Assembly (NCBI GenBank): GCA_027625915.1
Contig: JANTQA010000057.1
Coordinates: 7,006,001-7,070,000 of the forward strand
DNA length: 64,000 nucleotides
DNA from: Anaeramoeba flamelloides
Lineage: Eukaryota > Metamonada > Anaeramoebidae
Direction: 5' to 3'
A program made the position numbers and the translations under genes. The notes below the pieces were generated by a model. It made no database searches. It was not told where the DNA came from and saw only the letters and a list, made by a program, of their open reading frames with translations. Shown here piece by piece: positions 55,178 through 64,000 of the stretch. Position 1 is the first letter of the stretch. Every line of letters starts with the position of its first letter.

Positions 55178-55875
55178 TTAAAGAGTGTATTCATTTACCA
55201 TGTATTTGTCACCTACTCAAGTGGTAACTTGAAACCTAAAGCAGTTATTGTGAAATTGTCCTTCTTTTGAACGACAAATTTCAAATAACAAATAAAAAAT
55301 TTTGAGAGAATCTAATTGGCAAAAAATTAAAATCAAAAAAACAGTTTAAAAGAGTTTTCAATTCCTTCAAAAAATCTAAATTTTAAAAAAAAATTACTTG
55401 TTTCTTTTTTTAAATTTCTCAAGGGTTTTATTTCTTCAATTTAAAGCATATTGTCTTCTTTAAGTATACAATCAATTTAATTTGATTTAATCTAATAGAT
55501 GTTTAAATTCTAACTCTCTAAATTTGATATGGCAAGATTTTTGTATCTTTCTTGAGACAATAATAACTCATTTGAGAATAGTTAAAAAAAAAATCTTGAA
55601 GATCTCAAAAAGCGCCAAAGAGCGACACTTGAAAATAAACACAGCCATTTTCAAAATTATAAAAATCACAACTATTCTAATTAGTAATTGGGTGTCATTC
55701 TATGGTATTTTTTTCTAAAAATGTAGTCTTTTTTGATTGTTAATTTTAGGAGATCGATCAAGTTTTAAATGTTGGTTAGTTTTTGATTATTATTGATCAC
55801 TTATTAAAATTACAAATATTTTTTTTTTTTTCAGATTTTAGAATATTATTTTTAACTGTAATGACTCAATCTTAA
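55178..55875. mobile_element. TTAA-MITE, copy D (698 bp)
   Basis: Same orientation as copy B. Ends are diverged (TTAAAGAGTGTATTCATTTA; AACTGTAATGACTCAATCTTAA trimmed), TTAA on both sides. The first hairpin arm is preserved near 55605 (AAAAAGCGCCAAAGAGCGAC), the second is eroded. Confidence 0.8.
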
Positions 55876-56247
55876 ATCACACTTATAAGAATCAGAATTA
55901 AAAAAAAATATTCTTTTTTTTTTAATGTGTGATTGAAAAAATACGGTCTTGAGAAGAATTCTAAATTTTCGAATTCTCATATCTAGTCAACTTTACTCTT
56001 AAAATTAATGATTTATTTTTTTAGTGTTTATTAATAAGAAAGCCCTAATTTGTGAAATATTTTCATGTGATACTAAATTGCTGAATTTCAATTCAAAGGG
56101 TCAATAGTTTGTGTAAATATATCATGATTTCATTAAATTCACAAACTTTCAACCAGAAACAAGTTAAAACAAATAATCCAAATACAGCTACATATGTTCA
56201 GATTTAAGGGGATAAAGCCATGTTAAAAATTCATGGAAAAATGTACA

Positions 56248-57063
56248 TTAAGGGCCGAGTGATTGGCAGTATTTTTACTCCATACTCAAGGGTTTTTCTA
56301 CCACCAAATCAAGATTGCGAAAAGGCACTTCTTTTGGTTGACAAAATTCAAATACCCAAAAAAAAAAAAATAAGATTTATATTTTAAAATTTGAAACTAA
56401 AAAAAGTGGTTCATAGGAAAAAAAGACAATCAATAAAAAAAAAATCAAAGGTTCACTATTTAAAAATCAAATTAACCAAAAAAAAAAGTTTCGACATATC
56501 TCACTTACAAAATAAAATTAAAATTCAAGAAAAAAAAAGTCTCAAAAGAATTATCAATTTCATATATTCATAACATAAAAAAAAAATACAATAATTTCGT
56601 TTTTTTTTTTTCAAAATGATTAAAATCATCCAATTTGAAATAAATTATTTTCTTTCATTGCAGAATCAATTTAATTCGATTCAATCTAATTGATAGTTGT
56701 TTTGTAACTCAATAAATTTGACAGGTTAAGGGATAAGTAACATTCTTGGGATAAAAATAGCTCATTTGAAAAATGAAAAAAAAATTCTTCTAGATCCCGA
56801 AAAGTGCCAAAGATCAACACTTCATAACAAACTCAGTTGAATTCAAAATATAATTCAAACAATTTAAATTAATAATTGAGAACTGAGTTTTGGGACTTTG
56901 TTTCTCAAAGATGTCCTCATTTTTCATTGTTGATTTTTTGGGAGATCGATCACACTTCACAGGAAATTCTCATTGACTATATTAACCGCTCATTATTAAT
57001 AGTACAAATATTTTTTAATCCAAATCAGAAAATTATTTTTAACAGTAATGACTCGTTCTTGAA
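56248..57063. mobile_element. TTAA-MITE, copy E (about 816 bp)
   Basis: Starts TTAAGGGCCGAGTGATTGGC; the right end has lost the exact TTAA ('gactcgttcttgaaa'). It contains extra A-rich sequence near 56.39-56.58 kb and a partial hairpin. It is the most degraded copy with B orientation, in the 5' flank of RRP36. Confidence 0.7.
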
Positions 57064-57149
57064 AGTACACTTTCTCAGGAATTCTTTTTGCATAGCTTCT
57101 CTTTCTCTGCTCAAAAGTTCTGTGCTTTTATTTTGAACACTTCTTGAAG

Positions 57150-57195
57150 ACTAAAATCTTGTTCAAAGTTTGTACCTTAAAAGTCGTACTGATAT
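57150..57195. mobile_element. TA-MITE fragment
   Basis: One arm tip only ('tcaaagtttgtaccttaaaa', then a diverged GTGAAACTGA). Old remnant. Confidence 0.5.
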
Positions 57196-57380
57196 TCATT
57201 TTATTAATTTTTCAGAATATTATAAAGTAAAAAAAGAATAATAAATATTCTAATAAGACTTTGTTTCAGTAAGGTTTTTTCACAAACAATTAATCTCTTC
57301 AATTACCTTGATCATTTTTTATTTTTTTTCCCTTTAACTTAAAAAACCAAATTCAAAACAAATCTCAAAAAACAAAATAA

Positions 57381-58109
57381 ATGGACAAAAAAAAGAAGAG
57401 TAATTTATTAACCTTTGAAGAACTTGAAAAATACAACAAACTGGAAAGTTTTGAATTACAGCTCCCAAGCAGGAACCGTAAACGTAATAGAAACAAAAGC
57501 CGACAAGTCGAGCAAGACAACCAAGATTATAACTACAACCAAAGAAGGGACCAGCAAATTACAAAAAAGAAAAGAAAAAGCAGAACCAAAACACAAAGGA
57601 AAAAGCCAAGAGAAGTGTCCTCCAAAGTTAAGCCCATTAAACGGTATTCCAGAGACAAAAAACAAGAGATGAGAAGAGATCCAAGATTTGACAGTCTCTC
57701 ATCGATGTTTCACGAGCATCATTTTCTGGAAGACTATTCGTTTTTGGTCGAAAAGCGCGAAGAGGAAATCGCCACGCTGAGGACCAAACTGAAATTGGCC
57801 TCCGACCGCCAGAAGATCAACAAGTATAATAGGCAATTGTCCATGCTGATCCAATCAAATCTAAGAGCCAAGGAAAAAACACGAGCAAACCAGGTGATCA
57901 GGGAAAGGAATCGCAAAGAAGCCAAATTAATTAAAAAAGGGAAAAGGCCTTATTTTTTGAATCGTGCAAAGAAAAGGAAATTAATTTTAAAAGACAAGTG
58001 GGACACCCTGACAAAGGAAGGAAAAGCCGACAAGGTTCTCAAAAAAAGAAGACAAAGGAAAATTTCAAAGAAGCACAAATACGTACCAAGAAAAAGAGAC
58101 AAGAACTAA
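57381..58109 (+). CDS. RRP36: rRNA biogenesis protein RRP36
   Basis: 242 residues, no intron. The N-terminal third is basic and disordered. The conserved RRP36 core follows: 'MRRDPRFDSLSSMF' (about 100), 'FLEDYSFLVEKREEEI', then the C-terminal signature 'IKKGKRPYFLNRAKKRKL' and 'KVLKKRRQRKISKKHKY'. In yeast and human the protein is a nucleolar component of the small-subunit processome, needed for early 18S rRNA cleavages; that role is inferred here from similarity. The length matches the family (about 250-300). G/C content is higher than in the flanks, as expected for a conserved gene. The start at 57381 is the first ATG of the frame, after a T-rich leader and 'caaaataaATGGAC'. Confidence 0.88.
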   Translation: MDKKKKSNLLTFEELEKYNKLESFELQLPSRNRKRNRNKSRQVEQDNQDYNYNQRRDQQITKKKRKSRTKTQRKKPREVSSKVKPIKRYSRDKKQEMRRDPRFDSLSSMFHEHHFLEDYSFLVEKREEEIATLRTKLKLASDRQKINKYNRQLSMLIQSNLRAKEKTRANQVIRERNRKEAKLIKKGKRPYFLNRAKKRKLILKDKWDTLTKEGKADKVLKKRRQRKISKKHKYVPRKRDKN

Positions 58110-59021
58110 TTCTCGTTACTCATTCTTACTCTTATTACAAGTGTTATACCAAAAACAAGGCACTTACTGAAATATTTGTTTTCTGTTGTGAATTGTTTTA
58201 TTACGTAATTAACAAAAAACAATTTTTCCTTTTTTTTTTATTTTTTTTTATTAATCCTCTTGTTTGTAAATATTTGCCCCCATAAATAATTAAATCTTTC
58301 TTATTTTCAAGAGAACAGACTACTAACAAATAATAATAAATACTGAAGGTTTGTCTTACGATAAGTCTCACAAAAGATATTAATTTTTCTTTGTATTCTT
58401 TTGCACTTGTTAAAAAAATCCAAAAAGTTTTATAACCATATTTCTTTTGGTGTTTCCTTTTCTTTTAATTCTTAGAATTTGGATCTATTCCACAAGTTAC
58501 TCAAATAAAATAAAATCAGAAACATTTTACCAAAAAAGAATTTTGTCTTTTTTTAGAGTTTTTCAATGTATCTTTTCGTTTAAATACCCAACCACAACAT
58601 TACCCTCGCTTATTCACTGACGTAAAAATTCATTTTACATATATTCAAAAAATCTCATAACTTTTACAAAGATTTATCTTTTCAAAAACTTTTAGACAAT
58701 TTGAAAGGCTTTCAAACACATTTCAATTCTTAAAAGCAGGTAACACTTTGGAAAAGCAAAAAGCTTTTAAAAGATGTTTTGTAATTATTTGAAGTGTTCA
58801 TAAAAAAAAACACCAATCATTTTTTATTAATCAAGTTCCTAAAAATCTCAACAAACTTAATTTTTTTAAATTAACATTTGATCTCTAGAATTAAAAACTA
58901 TTCCTAGTGTAAGTCCAAACTTTGTTTTTTTTTCTTCCACTTCTGAATGTTCAGAAAAGAAATACTGAACAAAAATATTTTTGTTTTTTCTTTTTCTTTT
59001 TGATTTCTCGATCCCTAAAGG
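58110..59021. other. intergenic, no gene recognised
   Basis: 3' flank of RRP36 and 5' flank of the nucleoporin gene, transcribed in the same direction. T-rich tracts occur just before 59022. No element recognised. Confidence 0.4.
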
Positions 59022-62000
59022 ATGAATTTTGATGGGATTACTAATTTAGATGATCTTTCGGAAACTATCGACACGATTGACAATTGGCAACAATACGATT
59101 GTCAAAGCCAAGAGACTGTAAAATTTAAGAATAGGACACTTCGAACAAACACCTATAATCCTTCCATTTCATCGATTAAAATAAAACAACGTTTTCCAAT
59201 ACCCCCAACAATACTTCATAAATTCCAAAGTAAGTCCCGTTGAGAAGCATTTCTTTTTATTCAATCATCTTTATCATCTTTAATTTCCTATTATTATTAC
59301 TTTTTTTTTTTTGTTTCTTTTTTTTTAATCCGTCTTTGATAGAACGTAAAAATAAATCCAATTTAGGTTTATTTTCAGATCTTGGGTTGGTTTGGGCGAC
59401 CGTAGATAATTATTTTTATCTTTGGCACTATGGAAATGGGTAATATTAATTTTTTTCTTTTTCTTCTTGTTACTTTTTTTCTCTTGTAAATTTCAAAAAA
59501 ACAAAAAGAACACACACTACACAAGATCGGTTTTTTTTTTTATATTTTTTTATTTTTTTTTAATTTTTTGAGTTTCTTTGACACCAAACTTTATTGCAAC
59601 AATTACTTTTTTTTTTTTTTTTCAAAACCTCAAATTTGTTCACTCAATTCAAAAGGAAAAGCACCTTATCGTTTTTGGTATCAGGAATTTTCGTTTAAAT
59701 TTTATTTTTCCAAACAAAACGATTAACGTGATTTGAATTTTTTTTTTTTTTTTTTTTGTTTACACTTCAACAACAATGAAAGAAAAATAAATGCTTTCTT
59801 TAAGTTCCACATTAATTTTACAAATACAACCATTACTTGAACCGAGATCGTAAGGATCCTTCTAGACTCTTCAAAGAAAAGCATTATAATGTATAATTTA
59901 ATGATCCACATCATACTTTTCAATTTCTCATCTTTGCTTTCTCAAATTTTTAGATTATAAAAGACACTAACGATTTGGGGTTACTTTTTCCTTCACTTTA
60001 AAGTAAAGACACCTTTCCTTCAATAATTTCAAAAAAATGGCAGCACTATTAAAAACAAAATTTGTTCTTGTTACTCAACATGCGAAATTTACAACAGAGA
60101 TAAATAATTGATAATAAACCATACCACAGGATAAAACCACACATTTGTTCCATTTTATTTTATCATTGTGAACAAAATGTTCAACACGATTTTTAATTGA
60201 AGAAAATTCAGAGAAACTGACGATGAAAAATACAATCAATTAACAGAAGAAAAAATTAACTCCAAAGAACAATTCATTAATTTATTATCAATTGAATCAA
60301 CAAAAACAATTAAAATCTCCTTTAATATTGAGATCTGATTTGAGACTTTTCTTGATCCCAAAAATAGTTAAATTTTCAAGAATAAATTTTTAATAATTAT
60401 TGATGAATTAAAGAAAAACCCTATAACCAAAAGTTAATATTGTAAAAAATGTTATTATGGGAATGAATAACACATTTTGTTATTTAATCATTTAATTTTT
60501 CTTTTATTAATTGGAATTATTTTTCATTTTCAGTTTCTCTTAATCTTCTTCAATTAAAAAGCAGGTTTTCGCTATTTTTTCCAAAATAGCCAACTATGTA
60601 AAAATATTTCAAAATCATGATTTTAAATAAAAGATTTCAGTGTTTTTTTCTTTCTAAAAATGTATTTCATAGCTTTAAATTACTTGAAATAAAGCTATTT
60701 AATACTATTATTCAAAATAAAATAGATTTAAATACTCGAAAAAAAAAAAAACAAAAACAGTATGAAATCATGATATAATTTGAAATATATTAAAACAAAA
60801 CTATTTAACTGCACTGGAAAGTAGAAAGATATTATAGTCCTATTTTATATTAAATCTGTTTAAAACAAAATGAAATATTTTTTTAAATGTATGATCTAGG
60901 TTGTGGTTTTTGTTAAAAAAAATATTAATTTTTACAATAAAATATAATTTATTTAATTACTGATTCCCAATTAAAATTGTTGAAGTTATTATCGCGAGGA
61001 TAATAAACGTGGTTCTTTTTATTTACAATACAAGATATCAATTTCAAAAATAAACAAAAAAAAAAGATTCATGAAAAACCTTAATCTTGTTAACTATTCT
61101 GATTGGGAATTTAAACAAATTTACAATGATTTAAAGTCATTTTGATCTTAAAAATTAACAACCAGTCTTTTTTTTTTTTAAAAATTCTGAAAAATATCTT
61201 TTCTCCATTAATCAATTAAATTATTGCCATTTAGATTGCTTTTGCTTTCAAATAAGCAAATTATAAAAAGCCAAATCGTTAAATAATAATGCCTATATTA
61301 AAACTAGATTCATTTTTAAAATCAGGAAACATATTTAATATTTGACAAGATTTTTTTGATTTGATTTGTTTTCATTTTTAAACAATATATTTTTTGATTA
61401 ATGAATAATCGACCGATAAAAATAAAATGATTTATGTTTCCGAGATTATTCAACACCTCTTTTATGTTAAAAACAAAAAAAAAAATACTTTTTGTTTTTT
61501 ATTTATTTTTTTTTTTTTGTTTTTATTAGACTCCAAAGGAAATTTCCGAAAAAGTAGGAAAAATTTTATTGTAAAAAATCTTTGTTATACTAAATACCAA
61601 AATTATTATTTGCCACTTATTGATTCTTCATAGAGAGTTGATATTAATTCAATTTCTTTGTTCGTATGGAATTACTTTAATAAAAGATATGAAATTTTGG
61701 GATCGCAATTTTAAATGATGATATTTTCAGTACAGAAAATTGTGAATTATTTTTTTCTTTTTTCTCAAAAATCATTTTTTCATAAGAGGTTTAAAAAATA
61801 AATGATTTAAAATCGAATGAAAAGCTGAATTATGTTTTTTATTGTTTAAAAATTCAATTTGAATCTTTATTGTACTATTCTTTTTTATTTATTAAAATTT
61901 ATCTTACTAGATTTTGTGCAAAAAATAAAAGATGATACTTTTGTTTTACATTTTTAAGAGAAATTGCTTGGTTTTAAAATATTTTTTTTTTTTTTTGGGC

Positions 62001-62839
62001 GAGGATGATTTAATAAAATTAATTTTCATTCAGTGTTTTATTTGGTAAAGCCTTTGGTTGCAAAATTGGTTTCTTCATATGCTGATCTAGGAACTGGCCA
62101 ATGTCTTACAACTTTTTTTTCTTTTGATGGCTCGGATTCTGTCATTTTTTTAGTGATTACAAAAATTGATTATAAAAAAGCTTTTTCTTCATAAACTAAA
62201 GTTAATGAAAATAAAAGATTATAATTGCTCCAAAACTATCAAACAAAGGAATTTAATACTCAAGGCACCTCTTTCATCGGAATTGATGTATATATATATA
62301 TCTTCAAAAAAAGATATTTTTATTAGTTTTTTTATTTTTAATTGCTTTTCTTGTTTAAAAAAAAGCGATCTCTTTATCCAAGAAAAAACATGAATCCTCT
62401 ACAAAAAAACATAATTAAAATAAAAAATTTAATTAAAAAAATATTACTTATTAAAAAAATTCAAATTAATACTTATTTATCATTTTATTTATTAAAAAAC
62501 AAATTATTTTATTTTGATTAAAATCTGGGAATAATATGATTGTTTTTAATCCAATTCCATTTGTGTTCTGTAAAATTATTTAATAACTGTGATGTCAAAT
62601 TATTTATTTTATTTTTTTTTTTTTTCATTGTTTTATACTTGAAATATTTATTATTAGACAAAATTTGCAATTTGAAGAATTTGAACATATGATCGTTACT
62701 GTTGGGCTTGCATATCCTAAAGAGGATATTTTTCCAGAAGAATATAAACGCATCCTTATAATTGCATCAACAAAAACTATTTACTTATCTGCACTTGTTT
62801 ATGACTCAAATATTAAAGAATATTTCAAAATTGTTCCTC
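59022..62839 (+). CDS. NUP155: Nup155/Nup170-like nucleoporin, 5' part
   Basis: Exons 59022-59229, 59343-59439 and 62658-62839 join in phase (A|AA, then GG|A) and the gene continues beyond the window. The joined reading has 'GLFSDLGLVWATVDNYFYLW' (counterpart of 'G.FPEI.RAWLTIDSD.F.W' in Nup155) and 'FEEFEHMIVTVGLAYPKEDI' followed by 'RILIIASTKTIYLSALVY' (counterpart of 'FDGLSETILAVGLVKPK' and 'HLLVLATPVDIVILGLSY'). This is the N-terminal beta-propeller of the inner-ring scaffold nucleoporin. Intron 1 is 113 bp with a GTAAGT donor and ATAG acceptor. Intron 2 is 3218 bp (GTAATA...TTATTAG). A GTAAAT donor follows at 62840; the next exon was not found before 64000. No in-frame stop in the joined exons. 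Confidence 0.8.
59750..59935 (-). pseudogene. FHA-domain-like relic in the nucleoporin intron
   Basis: A minus frame reads 'YDVDH', stop, 'IIHYNAFL', stop, 'RV', stop, 'KDPYDLGSSNGCICKINVEL'. 'DLGSSNG' is the hallmark of the forkhead-associated phosphothreonine-binding domain, and 'H.IIHYN' fits the strand that precedes it. Three stops show it is dead. Family call by motif only. Confidence 0.35.
61480..61900. repeat. intron repeat, first copy
   Basis: Similar to 62.88-63.30 kb: 'tcaatttctttgttcgtatg' against 'tcaatttctttattggtatg', then 'attactttaat', and both followed by 'gatattttcag' or 'gatatttttcag'. A roughly 400-bp duplication within the nucleoporin gene. Confidence 0.55.
61990..62195 (+). 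pseudogene. coding-like piece in the nucleoporin intron
   Basis: Open plus frame after a TTTTCATTCAG acceptor-like sequence: 'VFYLVKPLVAKLVSSYADLG', 'TGQCLTTFFSFDGSDSVIFL', then 'VITKIDYKKAFSS' and TAA. Its composition is unlike the surrounding intron. No family recognised. It could be an alternative or nested exon, or a relic. Confidence 0.3.
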
Positions 62840-62879
62840 GTAAATTTCTTTTTTTTCTTTTTCATTTATTTATTTTTTT

Positions 62880-63300
62880 TTAGAAAAATATTATTCAAAA
62901 AGTTATTTTCAAAAAAGCTGGGCAAATCTATTTGATAAATATCTTTATTAAGCTTAATTTTAACATTATTATTTAAATATCCAAAATTGTTATTTATCAT
63001 TAATTGATTGTCTGTAATAATTCAATTTCTTTATTGGTATGGCATTACTTTAATTCAAGATATCAAAACTTTATGTTCACAATTTTATATGATATTTTTC
63101 AGGTGTAAAAATTTGTTGGGCATTTCAATCTTTTTGATAATAAAAAAATTTTTTTAAAAGAGATTTAATCTTTCATAAAATTTCTCGAATAGAAGGTCAA
63201 AGCTTATAACTGGATTTTATTGTATAAAAAATCCTTTGTATCCATACCATATTACTTATTTTTTATTGAAATTGGTTGTGACTTTTTTTCTCCTAAAAAA
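62880..63300. repeat. intron repeat, second copy
   Basis: Partner of 61.48-61.90 kb, located directly after exon 3 of the nucleoporin gene. Non-coding in all frames. Confidence 0.55.
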
Positions 63301-64000
63301 GTGTGTAATTTAATTTTTTTCATTTTTTGGAAAACTTTTGAATGAATATATTTTGATATACAAACAAGAGTCATTAATTCTATCAGAGTTAATATTCCTC
63401 TTAATTTTATTTTAGATTAATAATTTATGAATAGAAATACTTTTAAAGAGAATATTATTTGAAAGACAAAAAAAAATGAATCACTTTTTTTGGAAATATC
63501 TTACATGTTAGTTTTTCATCGGGAATATTAACATTTATTCCTAAAAACACATTTATTTTTTGCTTGGTTTTTTATTTTTATAATTTATAATATTAAGGTT
63601 ATACTAATTCCAGAAATAAATAAAAAAAAATTACTATTTTGATTTGTTCCTTGAAAAAATGAGTATTTTGACTTCAAAAATGAATTTTCTTTGAAATTTA
63701 GGGATTTGTTGGAAAATGAAAAAAATGTACTTTTTTCTCTTAATTAAAACCATTTTAGAGAAATTGTAATTTTTTTAAAATTAGTCTAAAAATAAAAAAA
63801 TTAATCAATAATTTCAATTATAAACATTATAATTATGTTGATTTAAACTTTGATATAGTTTTGCTTTAATTAAGACTTTTTTGTAGAGATAATAAATAAA
63901 ATAAATTCGAATGATATTTTAGAATAATTCACATTTTTTAAAATTTCAACTTTCTCATTAACTTTTTATTGAGTATTTCTAAACTTTATTTAATTTTTTT
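63301..64000 (+). other. probable nucleoporin intron, no exon recognised
   Basis: AT-rich, no conserved nucleoporin segment found. The third intron therefore appears to exceed 1.1 kb and to run past the window edge. Confidence 0.4.

Noticed and set aside
1-64000. Retrovirus-like, Polinton or other capsid-bearing element
   Set aside because: No protease, integrase, capsid or protein-primed polymerase motif and no long terminal repeats were seen; all reverse-transcriptase pieces belong to a LINE with AP-endonuclease and poly(A).
1-64000. CRISPR array or prokaryotic operon
   Set aside because: Repeats are MITEs or low-complexity runs, genes carry spliceosomal introns, and no regularly spaced unique spacers exist.

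Overview
The window is very AT-rich eukaryotic DNA. Evidence: GT-AG introns of about 110-240 bp plus two unusual ones near 3 kb, long A/T runs, Lys/Asn/Gln-rich proteins, and conserved eukaryotic proteins (a USP48-type deubiquitinase, RRP36, a Nup155/Nup170 nucleoporin, an RNF5/RNF185-type membrane RING protein). TAA ends the intact genes and the standard code fits. An Anaeramoeba-like or other free-living amoeboid protist is my best guess; this is inference only.

Left half (0-35 kb): a paralogous family of five TRIM-like genes (two B-boxes, coiled coil, SPRY, no RING). Copies at 15.5-17.1 and 28.7-30.3 kb have intact two-exon frames; those at 1.7-3.3, 6.0-7.6 and 33.1-34.7 kb are decayed. 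Between them lie layers of mobile DNA: a long non-LTR (LINE) element at 20.66-26.55 kb with a perfect 14-bp target duplication, 5'-truncated relatives on the other strand (8.9-11.5 and 17.5-19.7 kb), a 199-bp palindromic TA-flanked MITE (five full copies), several element families ending in TTAAGGG, and a recurring unit ('S') with a conserved hairpin and a small coding region. The stack is nested: S in a MITE; and MITE in LINE in a TTAA element (Y) in another TTAA element (X).

Right half (35-64 kb): mostly host genes separated by MITEs. On the minus strand a three-exon USP48-like gene (39.27-47.04 kb) encodes about 1618 residues with the USP fold, three DUSP-like modules, a ubiquitin-like domain and three RanBP2-type zinc fingers. 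On the plus strand lie an RNF5/RNF185-like E3 (53.5-54.7 kb), RRP36 (57.4-58.1 kb) and the 5' part of a Nup155/Nup170 gene (from 59.0 kb, continuing past the window). Five copies of a roughly 700-bp TTAA-flanked MITE are scattered from 32 to 57 kb. Several short coding-like pieces without a recognised family are listed with low confidence.

There is no operon logic. Two of the genes are ubiquitin-system enzymes (USP48-like, RNF-like), and the B-box/SPRY family resembles TRIM proteins but lacks the RING ligase domain. I saw no rRNA or tRNA gene, no CRISPR array and no retrovirus-like or capsid-bearing element.
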